Notes: generated from the letters alone by a model not told the origin. Counted from the first letter of the stretch, positions 17,909 through 26,208 are shown. The stretch: DNA of 64,000 bases from Ch67 sp964491665 (GCA_964491665.1 CAZBII010000004.1:6782-70781); one strand, 5' to 3'. Program-made: numbers and translations.

Positions 17909-18196
17909 ATGACCCAAAAGAAACGCCCTAAAAAAGCGGAGCCAGAAAACTGGCACCGCGCCGATATCGTCGCCGCTTTACGCAAGGCTGGAACCAGCCT
18001 GCGCAAGCTCGCCAAGCATCACGGCTACAAGTGCTCCACCACGTTGATCAACGCCATGGAGCGTCCCTGGCCGAAAGGCGAACGGCTGATCGCCGAAGCG
18101 ATCGGTGTGCACCCGGCCACCATCTGGCCGAGTCGTTACCAAGGCAAGGATAGCACCCTGACGGATAAAGAAAAAACCACTCAAGAAGCAGCATAA
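17909..18196 (+). CDS. ner: Ner-like early regulator (Nlp family)
   Basis: 95 residues with a GAAAGGAAA ribosome-binding site. The core matches the Ner/SfsB family: WHRADIVAALRKAGTSLRKLAKHHGY, then LINAMERPWPKGERLIAEAIGVHPATIWPSRY. Mu Ner is a small helix-turn-helix protein that turns down both the early and the repressor promoters. It is the first rightward gene of the prophage, facing the repressor. The C-terminal 20 residues are charged and probably disordered. Confidence 0.9.
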   Translation: MTQKKRPKKAEPENWHRADIVAALRKAGTSLRKLAKHHGYKCSTTLINAMERPWPKGERLIAEAIGVHPATIWPSRYQGKDSTLTDKEKTTQEAA

Positions 18197-18266
18197 CCCG
18201 GCCCTCTCCGGCCCCGTTCGTTTCGACGTGAACAGGTTATGCGCCGGGGAGTGGTCGGGCTAGATG

Positions 18267-18284
18267 CAGGCTCTGCCTGTTTTT
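18267..18284 (+). terminator. Weak terminator/attenuator-like hairpin after ner
   Basis: CAGGC (18267-18271) pairs with GCCTG (18275-18279) over a TCT loop, followed by five T residues. The stem is only 5 bp. It lies in the 127-base gap between ner and the next early gene and could reduce early read-through. Confidence 0.35.
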
Positions 18285-18323
18285 GGAACCAGCAATTTAC
18301 CCACTGGGTACAAGAGGCCCCGC

Positions 18324-18632
18324 ATGAGCACCGATAAATCGATAAGAAAAGCAGTGGAACTGATCAAAAGCCTGTTGCCGGCAAACCTTCAGGAGATGAC
18401 GCCGGAACGCCAAGTTCAACACCTCGAAACCGCACGCAATCAGATCGATGGAATCAGCTGGCTGCTGATCGCTGAAGCGCGCTGGAATGGCCCCATAGGC
18501 GAGTGGGTTAAAGCACAGCTGGATGAGCTGGATGCGCGCCTGCACCCGCTGCAGGACGCAAAGATCGATGCGCTGCTGGAAAAAGTGGAATCAGACCTTC
18601 AGCTGCAGGGGTGCCGCCATGAAGCCGCATAA
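18324..18632 (+). CDS. Early prophage protein, unknown
   Basis: 102 residues from ATG 18324, which has a GAGG box; an upstream ATG at 18264 falls in the ner leader hairpin. The protein is almost entirely helical with heptad character and no motif I recognise (HLETARNQIDGISWLLIAEARW; C-terminal DALLEKVESDLQLQG). It overlaps the next gene by 14 bases and precedes the transposase, a position usually held by small regulatory genes in Mu-like phages. Confidence 0.65.
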   Translation: MSTDKSIRKAVELIKSLLPANLQEMTPERQVQHLETARNQIDGISWLLIAEARWNGPIGEWVKAQLDELDARLHPLQDAKIDALLEKVESDLQLQGCRHEAA

Positions 18633-18864
18633 CCTGGACGTGATGATTTCGGTGGCCACCGTCAATGAAACCGCTGTGTGCCTGATTACCGGCACTGCGC
18701 TGGTTGGCAACGATGAAACGGTCTTCCTGCGGGGCGTTGAGGAAATCATCGAGTTGGCGCGCTCCATGGCGCCCGATGAAGTTGCGATGCTCTGGGAAGC
18801 GTTCGAGCGGATGCAACGCTGCCTGTGTTCGCTGTTGCAAGAGAAAAACCGGATCCAGCGGTAA
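18619..18864 (+). CDS. Small early prophage protein, unknown
   Basis: 81 residues from ATG 18619, overlapping the previous gene by 14 bases. The first half is beta-like (MISVATVNETAVCLITGTALVG) and the second helical (EEIIELARSMAPDEVAMLWEAF), ending in a Cys-containing helix. No known domain is recognised. Tight packing with its neighbours supports it being a real gene. Confidence 0.6.
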   Translation: MKPHNLDVMISVATVNETAVCLITGTALVGNDETVFLRGVEEIIELARSMAPDEVAMLWEAFERMQRCLCSLLQEKNRIQR

Positions 18865-18874
18865 GGGGGCTGCC

Positions 18875-19357
18875 ATGACACGTAAGCGTTGGATAGCCAA
18901 GCGCCCTCAATCCATTCAGGAGGCCATCCGCCTGGACCTGGATTTTGCTCTTCACAAACACAATCGCTCTGTTGCGCGCGTAGGTGAACTGTGCGGCGTC
19001 ACTGAGTGGACCATTTACAAGTGGATGCAGGAAGGCAGCATCCCGTCGATCCGCATCCGCCCTTTTGAATTTGCCTGCGGCGCCACGTTCGTCACGCAGT
19101 ACATCGGCCTGTCGGCTGGGAAGCTGCTGATCGACATTCCCGCCGGGCGCGATGTGGATCAAGGCGACCTGCTGGATCTGCAAAACACGATGAACGACGC
19201 CGTGCGGTTGCTGACGGATTTCTACCGGGGCAAGGCCAACAGCAATGACGTGCTGCTGGGCGTGACGGCTGCCATGGAGCAGATGGCCGGGCATCGGGAG
19301 AACGTGCGCAAGCATGCTGAACCTGAGCTGGCGCTGTTTGGGGAGGATGGCGAATGA
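18875..19357 (+). CDS. Putative DNA-binding early protein upstream of transposase
   Basis: 160 residues from ATG 18875 after AAGGGGG. Residues 25-60 (HKHNRSVARVGELCGVTEWTIYKWMQEG) look like a helix-turn-helix, and the following FEFACGATFVTQYIGLSAGKLLIDIP resembles phage CII/toxin-regulator-like proteins. The C-terminal half is helical. Its stop overlaps the transposase ATG by 4 bases, indicating translational coupling. It may tune transposase expression or assist replication; that is inference. Confidence 0.65.
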   Translation: MTRKRWIAKRPQSIQEAIRLDLDFALHKHNRSVARVGELCGVTEWTIYKWMQEGSIPSIRIRPFEFACGATFVTQYIGLSAGKLLIDIPAGRDVDQGDLLDLQNTMNDAVRLLTDFYRGKANSNDVLLGVTAAMEQMAGHRENVRKHAEPELALFGEDGE

Positions 19358-21315
19358 CCAAGGAATGGTTCACAGCAGCGGAGCTGGCGACGTTGCCGGG
19401 CATGCCCGATACACACAGCGCGGTGATCCGTCGATCAAAGCGTGATGAGTGGAAAAGTCGGCAGCGCAAGGCTAAAGGCGGTGGGCGTGAATTTCATTTC
19501 GATTCGCTCCCTATCGAAACGCAAGCGGCCATTCTGGCGCGCTTGCGGGGCGATATTGCCGAGATTTCAAAGCCGTTTATACGCACATTAACTGTGGATC
19601 GTGAAAACCTGTGGGACACGTTCGAGCGTCGTCCGCAGACGATGAAGGATGAAGCAGCCCGCCGCCTGCAGGTGTTGCAGGCGGTGGAACGCCTGGTGGC
19701 ATCGGGCGCTGGCAGAACCTATGCCATCGAGGAAGCGGGCAAGGTCATGGGCGAATCACGCGCGACGATTTATCGCTGGTTCGACCTGGTGCGGGAAGTG
19801 GACCGTTCCGACTGGCTGGCAGCGTTGGTGCCGGGGTATGTCGGGCGCACCACCAAGGCCGAATGCAGCGACGAAGCGTGGGAGTTTTTCAAATCCCAAT
19901 ACCTGCGCCCCGAGGCGCCGGCCATTGCCACCTGTTACCAGTGGATGAAGCAGGCTGCAGCAGAACACGGCTGGACGGTGCCGGCACTGCGCACGGTTAA
20001 CCGGTGGGTAAACGACATCCCGCGCACTGTGCGTGTGCTGAAGCGCGAAGGCGAAGTGGCGCTGATGCAGCTGTATCCGTCGCAACAGCGCACCGTGCGG
20101 GATCTGTACGCCATGTACTGGATCAACGGTGACGGCTACCAGCACAACGTGTTTGTGAAATTCCCGGACGGCACTATCGGCCGCCCCAAAACGTGGTTCT
20201 GGCAGGACATTTACAGCCGCCGCGTGCTGGCCAAGCGTACCGACCGCACCGAGCACAGCGACATGATCCGCCTGGCGCTGGGTGATGTGATCGAGAAGTA
20301 CGGCATTCCGGAACACGCCACCATCGACAACACGCGCGCCGCCGCTAACAAGTGGATGACCGCCGGAGTTAAAACCCGCTACCGATTCAAAGTTCGCGAG
20401 GAAGACCCCATCGGCTTGATGCCGCAACTGAACATTCAGGTGCACTGGACTAGCGTGCACAAGGGCAAGGGCCACGGCCAGGCCAAGCCGGTGGAACGCG
20501 CCTTTGGTGTTGGGGGCCTGGGTGAATACGTGGACAAGCACCCGCGTTTTGCCGGCGCCTACACCGGCCCCAACACATCCGCGAAACCCGAGAACTACGG
20601 CGACACGGCCGTGGCCTGGGATGTGTTTGTGAAAACCCTGGATGAAGCCATTGGTTACTGGAACCAGCGGGAGAACCGCCGCACTGAAATCTGTAATGGC
20701 CAGATGTCCTTTGAAACGGCCTTTAAACAATCTTACGAACGCAACGCGCACCTGATCCGCAAGCCCACCGATGCACAGCGCCGCATGTGGATGCTGACTG
20801 CCGAGCATGTGACGGTGCAACGCGATGGTGCTGTGGCGTTGTCGGCAGGCACCGGCCCGCAGGGCAAGAACCGTTACAGCTGCGACGCCCTGCTGTCGCA
20901 CGCCGGCACGCAGGTGGTGGTGCGTTTTGATCCCGACCACCTGCACGAGTGCGTGCATATCTACAAGCCCGATGGCCGCTACATCGGCCAGGCCGATTGC
21001 ATTCATGCCGCCGGCTTTGGCGACACCAGCGCTGGCCGCGAGCGGCAGCGCCTGCGCAAACAGCAGTTGAAAGCGGCCAAGGCAGCGGCAGAAGCGGAAT
21101 CCCGGATGACGGCGCTGGATGCTGCAGCGTTGATGCCGCAGCCGGAACCTGAAGCAGAACTGCAAACCAACGTGGTGCGGGTGCCGTTCGAGCAGAAGCA
21201 GAAAAAGGTGTCCGGCAGCGATATCGAGCAGCCGGCTCCGCAGAGCATCGCGGACAAGTACCGGTTCAATGATGCGATGGAGCGGATGCATGAACGGTGG
21301 CGGCAAGAGAATTAA
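19354..21315 (+). CDS. Mu-type DDE transposase (MuA homologue)
   Basis: 653 residues, close to the 663 of MuA. The N-terminus (WFTAAELATLPGMPDTHSAVIRR) is the winged-helix Mu-type enhancer-binding domain; helix-turn-helix end-binding domains follow. The catalytic residues are Asp260 (INGDGYQHN), Asp325 (ATIDNTRAA) and Glu381 (KPVERAFG). The D-E spacing of 56 is the same as in MuA (336-392) and D-D spacing is 65 against 67. A C-terminal Mu-transposase domain follows, with a basic tail that could contact ATPase B. It cuts and joins the phage ends to target DNA and drives both integration and replicative transposition. Confidence 0.97.
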   Translation: MTKEWFTAAELATLPGMPDTHSAVIRRSKRDEWKSRQRKAKGGGREFHFDSLPIETQAAILARLRGDIAEISKPFIRTLTVDRENLWDTFERRPQTMKDEAARRLQVLQAVERLVASGAGRTYAIEEAGKVMGESRATIYRWFDLVREVDRSDWLAALVPGYVGRTTKAECSDEAWEFFKSQYLRPEAPAIATCYQWMKQAAAEHGWTVPALRTVNRWVNDIPRTVRVLKREGEVALMQLYPSQQRTVRDLYAMYWINGDGYQHNVFVKFPDGTIGRPKTWFWQDIYSRRVLAKRTDRTEHSDMIRLALGDVIEKYGIPEHATIDNTRAAANKWMTAGVKTRYRFKVREEDPIGLMPQLNIQVHWTSVHKGKGHGQAKPVERAFGVGGLGEYVDKHPRFAGAYTGPNTSAKPENYGDTAVAWDVFVKTLDEAIGYWNQRENRRTEICNGQMSFETAFKQSYERNAHLIRKPTDAQRRMWMLTAEHVTVQRDGAVALSAGTGPQGKNRYSCDALLSHAGTQVVVRFDPDHLHECVHIYKPDGRYIGQADCIHAAGFGDTSAGRERQRLRKQQLKAAKAAAEAESRMTALDAAALMPQPEPEAELQTNVVRVPFEQKQKKVSGSDIEQPAPQSIADKYRFNDAMERMHERWRQEN

Positions 21316-21319
21316 GACA

Positions 21320-21372
21320 GTGCGGGGAGCTGCAACTCCCCGCACCGGTACTACAACAGGGCCTGAAGGCCC
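21320..21372 (+). promoter_or_regulatory. Two hairpins between transposase and ATPase genes
   Basis: GTGCGGGGAG (21320-21329) pairs perfectly with CTCCCCGCAC (21336-21345) over a 6-base loop; 13 bases on, GGGCC TGAA GGCCC forms a second stem (21359-21372). There is no T-run, so they are more likely to stabilise mRNA ends or set the A:B ratio than to terminate. Confidence 0.4.
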
Positions 21373-21397
21373 GGTAACACACCAGTGAGGGTAACAC

Positions 21398-22360
21398 ATG
21401 ACGAAAGACCAGCGTGAGAACCGCCAGCGACTGTATCCCTGGGATGAGGCGCTTGCAGTAAAGATCAATGAACTGATCAAGCTGGAAGAGCGCAGCCAGG
21501 TGGCGTTGGCCAAGGAAATCGGCATCGGTGCCGCCGTCTTTAACCAGTGGTTACAAGGCAAGTACACCGGTCGTAATGACGAGGTGCAGATCAAGGTCAT
21601 GCGCTGGCTGGACGCCCGCGACAGTGAAAAGGAGCTTAAAGACAAGCTGCCGGCGGATCTGGACTGGGTGCGCACGCCCAGTGCAAATGCAGTGTCTGCC
21701 GCGCTGGGCTTTTCCCAGATGGCGGGCGCCATCAGCGTTATTTACGGCGGTGCCGGCATGGGCAAGACCACGGCGATCCGGGTGTATGAGCGCCGTTCCC
21801 CCAACGTGTGGGTGGTGACTGCTTCGCCCACGGTGGCCATGCCTGGTCCGATCATGCTGCGCATTGCCTCGAAGTTGGGCACACGCACCAGCGGGCAACA
21901 ACACCTGGTGGAGGCGGCGATCATTGAGCGTGTCAAGGACACGCGCGGCCTGCTGGTGATCGATGAGGCACAGCATCTGAGTCACCGCGCCCTGGATGCA
22001 ATCCGTTCCATTCACGACGCTACGGGCGTGGGCGTGGTCCTGTGCGGTAATGAAATCGTGTATGCGCAGTTGACCGGTGGCAACCGGTCTGTGGGCTTTG
22101 CCCAGCTGTTCAGCCGCGTGGCCAAGCGCGTGCGACTGAGCAAGCCGCAGCCGGGCGACATCGATGCGATTCTGGATGCCTGGGGGATCGTCGATAAATC
22201 CACCCGCAAGTTCTGTCACGGCATTGGCATGCGCCCTGGCGCGCTGCGCGGCTTGAGCCAAACCATCCGGCTGGCCACCTTCTTTGCCAACAACGCAAAC
22301 CAGCCCCTTTCTCTGGAAATCATCCGCGACGCATGGGCGGATCTGGGAGGTGATGCGTGA
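21398..22360 (+). CDS. AAA+ ATPase transposition protein B (MuB homologue)
   Basis: 320 residues. A helix-turn-helix covers about residues 33-52 (SQVALAKEIGIGAAVFNQWL). The Walker A motif GGAGMGKT is at 117-124 and Walker B LLVIDE at 185-190; sensor-like residues follow in VVLCGNE. MuB binds target DNA as ATP filaments, delivers targets to the transposase and gives target immunity. It lies directly after the transposase, and the next gene starts with GTG overlapping its TGA. Confidence 0.95.
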   Translation: MTKDQRENRQRLYPWDEALAVKINELIKLEERSQVALAKEIGIGAAVFNQWLQGKYTGRNDEVQIKVMRWLDARDSEKELKDKLPADLDWVRTPSANAVSAALGFSQMAGAISVIYGGAGMGKTTAIRVYERRSPNVWVVTASPTVAMPGPIMLRIASKLGTRTSGQQHLVEAAIIERVKDTRGLLVIDEAQHLSHRALDAIRSIHDATGVGVVLCGNEIVYAQLTGGNRSVGFAQLFSRVAKRVRLSKPQPGDIDAILDAWGIVDKSTRKFCHGIGMRPGALRGLSQTIRLATFFANNANQPLSLEIIRDAWADLGGDA

Positions 22361-22512
22361 ACCTGTGGCGCCGCTTTCTGAGATTCATGGGCATCGACCC
22401 TGCCGAACTGACGCTGGAGCAATTGCAGCGTGAACTGGACTGGACATGGTTCTGGCCGCTGTTTGTCGCACTGATGATGTTTCTGCCTGGACTGTTGAGA
22501 GGTGTTAAATGA
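22357..22512 (+). CDS. Small membrane protein (51 residues), GTG start
   Basis: The GTG at 22357 overlaps the ATPase stop (GTGA) and has GGAGGTG just upstream. The product is 51 residues: a basic N-terminus, an amphipathic middle (LTLEQLQRELDW) and one transmembrane helix (WFWPLFVALMMFLPGLL). The stop overlaps the next ATG. The coupling on both sides supports it as a real gene. The function is not known. Confidence 0.6.
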   Translation: MNLWRRFLRFMGIDPAELTLEQLQRELDWTWFWPLFVALMMFLPGLLRGVK

Positions 22513-22856
22513 AAACGATTATTGCCGAGGAAGTTTGCCAGGCGCTGGCACGTGACAACGTGCCCAACCTGGATGCAGTTGATAGCGCACTGGATCACCT
22601 GACCAGCCGTAACGGTGCGCTGGTGGCGCCGTTGGCCCACCACCAGCAGGAGGCCATGGCACACCAGGAACGCCGCGTGAATAAAAACCTGCGCAAGCTG
22701 GTGATCATCGGGTCGCTGCTGGCGGAACACTTTCGCCAGTTGAATGCGGAGGCCGGCGGGAAATTTTCGGATGCGCTACCTAATGCATGGGAACTGCAGC
22801 TGCAGGAGTTCAGAAGTGCGCACTGTGCCGGAGGTATCAGCCATGACCATCATTGA
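22509..22856 (+). CDS. Small prophage protein, unknown
   Basis: 115 residues, start overlapping the preceding stop by 4 bases. Helical throughout (VCQALARDNVPNLDAVDSALDHL; LRKLVIIGSLLAEHFRQL) with a His-rich end (SHDHH). No domain recognised. It belongs to the small-gene cassette between ATPase B and GemA that varies between Mu-like phages. Confidence 0.6.
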   Translation: MKTIIAEEVCQALARDNVPNLDAVDSALDHLTSRNGALVAPLAHHQQEAMAHQERRVNKNLRKLVIIGSLLAEHFRQLNAEAGGKFSDALPNAWELQLQEFRSAHCAGGISHDHH

Positions 22857-22980
22857 CAACATGAGCGGCTGGGAACTGGGTTTTGTGCTGTGGATCGCCG
22901 CAACGTTTCTCACCAGCATTGGCATGTTTTGGCTGATGTTCAATGCCCCGACTGAGGATGAATCGAATGACGCAGAATAA
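22843..22980 (+). CDS. Small membrane protein (45 residues)
   Basis: Starts at ATG 22843 inside the end of the preceding gene. It has one transmembrane helix (LGFVLWIAATFLTSIGMFWL) followed by an acidic tail (TEDESNDAE). It overlaps the next gene by 14 bases. The function is unknown; the single-helix form fits a small host-takeover or exclusion protein, but nothing shows that. Confidence 0.55.
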   Translation: MTIIDNMSGWELGFVLWIAATFLTSIGMFWLMFNAPTEDESNDAE

Positions 22981-23587
22981 TCAACTGCCGGAAGGCTACA
23001 TGCAGGATCGCGCGGGCCGTTTGGTACCGCTGGAGCTGGTGAAGCCGCGTGATCTGATCTGCAACGATCTGGTATTGCAGCTGGCGGCAGAGGCCGCCGA
23101 TCTGAACAAGCGCCTGCGCGAGTTCAAGCAGAAGGCGCACGCTGAAATTGCGGCGTTCGTGGAACTGAGTGCCGGGGAGTATGGCGTCACGTTGGGTGGC
23201 TCGAAGGGCAATGTGACCCTGTACAGCTATGACGGCTCGCTGAAGATCCAGCGGGCCTATCAGGAAAGCGTGCGCTTTGATGAGCGTCTGCTGGCGGCGA
23301 AGGAACTGATCGACGGCTGCATCAAGCGGTGGTCGAATGGCGCAAACCAGAACATTCAGAAGCTGGTCGAACATGCCTTTCAGACCGACCGCGAAGGCCA
23401 CGTCAGCACCAGCCGCGTGCTGGGCCTGCGCCGCCTGGGCATCGACGATGCCGACTGGCGCACTGCCATGGATGCGATCAGCGATGCCATGCAGGTGGTG
23501 GACAGCAAATCCTACGTGCGCCTGTATCAGCGCGTGGGGAATGCTGACGCGTGGCAGGCCATCAGCCTCAATGTGTCGGAGGTGTAG
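22967..23587 (+). CDS. DUF3164 family phage protein
   Basis: 206 residues from ATG 22967. The pattern (LPEGYMQDRAGRLVPLELVKP at the start, coiled middle, VTLYSYDGSLKIQRAY, then FDERLLAAKELIDGCI) is that of DUF3164, a family found almost only in Mu-like and other transposable phages between gene B and GemA. Its role is unknown; the Lys/Arg content allows nucleic-acid binding. Overlaps with the previous gene show it belongs to the early operon. Confidence 0.85.
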   Translation: MTQNNQLPEGYMQDRAGRLVPLELVKPRDLICNDLVLQLAAEAADLNKRLREFKQKAHAEIAAFVELSAGEYGVTLGGSKGNVTLYSYDGSLKIQRAYQESVRFDERLLAAKELIDGCIKRWSNGANQNIQKLVEHAFQTDREGHVSTSRVLGLRRLGIDDADWRTAMDAISDAMQVVDSKSYVRLYQRVGNADAWQAISLNVSEV

Positions 23588-23588
23588 C

Positions 23589-23909
23589 GTGGAGAAGCTG
23601 AAGAAGGAATTATCAGAAGTCGAGGTACTCAGAATATCCAACCATCCATTGCTCGACCCTATAACTGTTGTCTTTTTCGACTACGGCCGCAACTCAGGAA
23701 AAATCATCGTTGAGTGTTACGGCAGCGCGTGGTCCGCGTACTGGGGTGCAATGGGCACCAGCATCTTTGAATTTATCAGTAATGCCGACGCCGAATACCT
23801 CACGGGGAAACTGCTGCCAAATGATCGGCGTGTTCTGAAGCGTGAACGGGTTTATCTGTTGCGTATCATTGAGGTTGTGAAGGAGGTGCTGAGTGACACA
23901 TGCACCTGA
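23589..23909 (+). CDS. Early prophage protein, unknown, GTG start
   Basis: 106 residues from GTG 23589, placed by a GGAGG box six bases upstream at the end of the DUF3164 gene. It begins with a helix, then a beta-rich core (DPITVVFFDYGRNSGKIIVECYG) and an aromatic stretch (WSAYWGAMG), ending in a basic helix. Similar short alpha/beta proteins are common in phage early operons; no activity is known to me. It overlaps the following GTG gene by 17 bases. Confidence 0.6.
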   Translation: MEKLKKELSEVEVLRISNHPLLDPITVVFFDYGRNSGKIIVECYGSAWSAYWGAMGTSIFEFISNADAEYLTGKLLPNDRRVLKRERVYLLRIIEVVKEVLSDTCT

Positions 23910-24096
23910 CACCTACCGAGTGATTGATCTGGCGGCGCTGGAGGACTGGAGCGTGCGGGTTGCCCAGATCCTGCAGGATGTCTGTGATGATGCGCAGATG
24001 GCGGCGGGTAATCCGGATGGCACCGATCAGTTGCCGGATATCCGCGCGCTGCTGAAGGAACACAGCCGAATCATGAATGCGGAGGTGATGCCATGA
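23893..24096 (+). CDS. Small prophage protein, unknown, GTG start
   Basis: 67 residues from GTG 23893 with AGGAGGTG upstream inside the preceding gene. One or two helices (VRVAQILQDVCDDAQM; LPDIRALLKEHSRIMN), acidic overall. The stop overlaps the GemA start by 4 bases. No function is recognised. Confidence 0.55.
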   Translation: MTHAPDTYRVIDLAALEDWSVRVAQILQDVCDDAQMAAGNPDGTDQLPDIRALLKEHSRIMNAEVMP

Positions 24097-24731
24097 AGCC
24101 GGCTGTAAACCGCAACGTCGTGATCGCTAAAATTCATGTGGCCAAGAAGCAGCTGGGCCTGGATGAGGAAACCTATCGGGCTGTTATCACGCAAGTGACA
24201 CGCGGCAAGAAAAGCAGCTGTTCGCAGTGCAATGGGTGGGAGCTGGAAAACATCCTGCAGCACTTCACTGAAAAGGGCTTTAAAGCGGACAAGCGCAAGA
24301 CCAGCCCGAAGACCCGCAACAAGCCCAGCAAATCCCCCACCGACAAGATCCGCGCCCTGTGGATTGATATGCACCGGGTGGGGATTCTGGCGGACGGCAG
24401 TGAAGCTGCACTGGATTCCTGGGTGCAGCGTACCACCAGCCAGAAGAACGGCGGCATGGGCATCGAGCGCACCGCGTGGCTGCACACCCATCCGGCGATG
24501 GAAAGTAGCGTGCTGGAAGCGCTGAAGCAGTGGCGCAAGCGGGTGCTGCTGGAGTGGAGGAACGCGGACTATCACCTGATCCACCAGGAATGTGAGGCCA
24601 GCGACCTTAACCAGGTGCATGTTGTTCAACGACTGCTGGACCAGCAGCGCATCATGTGGTGGGACGCGTTCGATGAACTGGGTATCAAGGAAGATCCAGC
24701 CTACTGCACCGACAGGAGGAAGCTGCAATGA
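24093..24731 (+). CDS. gemA: GemA / Mu gp16-like regulatory protein
   Basis: 212 residues. It opens with IAKIHVAKKQLGLDEETYRAVI, the signature of the Mu gp16 family, followed by a basic linker (KTSPKTRNKPSKSPTDKIRALW). The later IRALWIDMHRVGILADGSEAALDSWVQR and GIERTAWLHTHPAMESSVLEALKQW segments are also typical. In Mu, GemA alters host gene expression and DNA supercoiling-dependent processes late in the early phase. It immediately precedes the Mor-like activator, as in Mu. Confidence 0.9.
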   Translation: MKPAVNRNVVIAKIHVAKKQLGLDEETYRAVITQVTRGKKSSCSQCNGWELENILQHFTEKGFKADKRKTSPKTRNKPSKSPTDKIRALWIDMHRVGILADGSEAALDSWVQRTTSQKNGGMGIERTAWLHTHPAMESSVLEALKQWRKRVLLEWRNADYHLIHQECEASDLNQVHVVQRLLDQQRIMWWDAFDELGIKEDPAYCTDRRKLQ

Positions 24732-25165
24732 CCATTGAGCGTGAAGAGGAACAGGCCGACATGTTCGGCCTGGATACCTCGCAGGATCTGCTATCAGGTC
24801 CGCTGGATGAAGCGCTGGACGATCGGGTGAGATGGCCAGAGGGTCTGACCTTTCTGGCTGAGCATGCAGAGGCCGCATTGATCCGTCTGGGTTTCGAGAA
24901 AATGCAGGCAGTACGACTGGCCAACGTTGTGCTGACACAGTTGGCATTTGGCTGCGGTGGCCGAGCATTTTATCTGCCCGTTGGTGATCTGCTGAAAAAG
25001 CAACTGCGCGACCGTGAGATCTGGCACCAGTTCAACGGGCGCAACGTAGACGATCTGGCGCGCGACTACCAGCTGACCCAGATGCAGATCTACGCCATCC
25101 TGAAAAAACAGCGGGCACTTAACGTCAACAAGTATCAGGGGTCTTTGTTTGACCAAGACAATTGA
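24728..25165 (+). CDS. mor: Mor/C-family transcription activator
   Basis: 145 residues. Residues 33-90 form the Mor dimerisation part (AEHAEAALIRLGFEKMQAVRLANVVL, then GGRAFYLPVGDLL), followed by the helix-turn-helix (DLARDYQLTQMQIYAILKKQ). Mor family proteins bind a dyad just upstream of weak promoters and recruit RNA polymerase. I see no second Mor/C gene, so this one protein probably switches on both middle and late transcription, acting at the repeated 16-bp motifs before the lysis, capsid and tail modules. The next gene begins inside its last codons. Confidence 0.92.
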   Translation: MTIEREEEQADMFGLDTSQDLLSGPLDEALDDRVRWPEGLTFLAEHAEAALIRLGFEKMQAVRLANVVLTQLAFGCGGRAFYLPVGDLLKKQLRDREIWHQFNGRNVDDLARDYQLTQMQIYAILKKQRALNVNKYQGSLFDQDN

Positions 25166-25625
25166 AATCCGCTGCCCCTGCTGCCATTCCCTTGTCAGCA
25201 TCGAGCAGCATTTTGAAGATGAGTCATTGCGTGAACTGATGGGGTTGCTGGCGGATCTGCCGCGCGAAGTGTCGCGGCCGCTGGTGGCGTATCTGGGTTT
25301 GTTCCGCAGCCCCAAGCGGGCGCTGGGCTATGAACGGCAGTTGCGCCTGGCGCGGGAAGTGCTGGCGCTGTCGGGCGATCAGGTGCTGGTTGGGGTGGCG
25401 CTGTCGGAAACGGTGGAAGCGATCCGTGCCAAGCGGGAGTCATTCGAGGATGTGCGGCCGCTGAAGAATCACAACTACTTGAAGCGGGTTGCGGAATCGA
25501 TGGGAGCCAGGGGCGCGGGATCGGTCATGCTGCCCCAGGCATCCCAGCCTGAACTGGCACGGGCGCCACAAGGTAAAACCATGATGGCACTGGCCAAGCT
25601 GGGGCGGCGCCGCAATGACGGATGA
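25149..25625 (+). CDS. Prophage protein with N-terminal CxxC, unknown; TTG start
   Basis: 158 residues from TTG 25149, overlapping mor by 17 bases. It starts with a zinc-ribbon-like CPCCHS segment that lacks an obvious second Cys pair. The middle is helical with SRPLVAYLGLFRSPKRALGYERQLRLAREVLAL, a phrase seen in phage replication-type proteins; the C-terminus is basic. A DNA-replication or helicase-loader accessory role is possible but not shown. It overlaps the next gene by 11 bases. Confidence 0.55.
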   Translation: MTKTIEIRCPCCHSLVSIEQHFEDESLRELMGLLADLPREVSRPLVAYLGLFRSPKRALGYERQLRLAREVLALSGDQVLVGVALSETVEAIRAKRESFEDVRPLKNHNYLKRVAESMGARGAGSVMLPQASQPELARAPQGKTMMALAKLGRRRNDG

Positions 25626-26208
25626 TGTGCCCGACTGGTTTTATCAATCCGTTTGCGCGGGGTTAGGAATGTTGTTGGTGTTGCACCTGCGCGGCGCGCC
25701 GGGGCATGAAACGATAGAGTTCACCGAGCAGGTATGGGTGGATCTGCTGTGGGGTGCTCCGGTAGAGTGGGATCAGGCACTGGATGAAAGCCGGATCAAG
25801 CGTGGATTTCAGAAGCTGGGGCGCGAGGTGGACCAGTGGCCTGCGCCAAAGCAGTTGTTGAGCATGTTGCCCGCACGCAAGCAGCGCGTTGCCGTGGGCC
25901 GGTATTTCAGCGATGAGGAACTGGCTCGGAATATCCAGAGGATGAAAGACATCATGAGTGGAAAAATAACGCATCAGGCACCACCTGCCAATAGGCGGAA
26001 GGCACCGTGGCCCGACTTTGCAGGCCAGGAAATTTTTGAAGGGTCGGTGATTGAGCATCCGGAAGGTGAGCAGGGAACCGTGTTCTTTCGAACTGAATAT
26101 CCAGATCCTGCCGATCAGTGGTGTGTCGATTATGGTGACGGAGTGCCTTCCAGGCTGATATTGCAAATTGGCGAAAAGGGGATGGCGAAGGTAATCAAGC
26201 AGAAATAG
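25615..26208 (+). CDS. Prophage protein, unknown (last gene of the early/middle operon)
   Basis: 197 residues. The N-terminal 100 residues (WFYQSVCAGLGMLLVLHLRGAPG, FTEQVWVDLLW, GFQKLGREVDQWPAPKQLLSML) look like a helical domain found beside the preceding protein in phages; the C-terminal 80 residues are beta-rich (GSVIEHPEGEQGTVFF, WCVDYGDGVPSRLI). Function unknown. It ends at a strong bidirectional terminator. Confidence 0.6.
   Translation: MTDDVPDWFYQSVCAGLGMLLVLHLRGAPGHETIEFTEQVWVDLLWGAPVEWDQALDESRIKRGFQKLGREVDQWPAPKQLLSMLPARKQRVAVGRYFSDEELARNIQRMKDIMSGKITHQAPPANRRKAPWPDFAGQEIFEGSVIEHPEGEQGTVFFRTEYPDPADQWCVDYGDGVPSRLILQIGEKGMAKVIKQK

Noticed and set aside
19756..21732. 658-residue minus-strand frame opposite the transposase
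   Set aside because: Covers the transposase and ATPase genes, which are certain; composition (His/Val/Leu rich) is that of a shadow frame.
25149..25200. CPCCHS as a full zinc finger
   Set aside because: Only one Cys pair is present; no second pair in range, so no zinc-finger claim is made.
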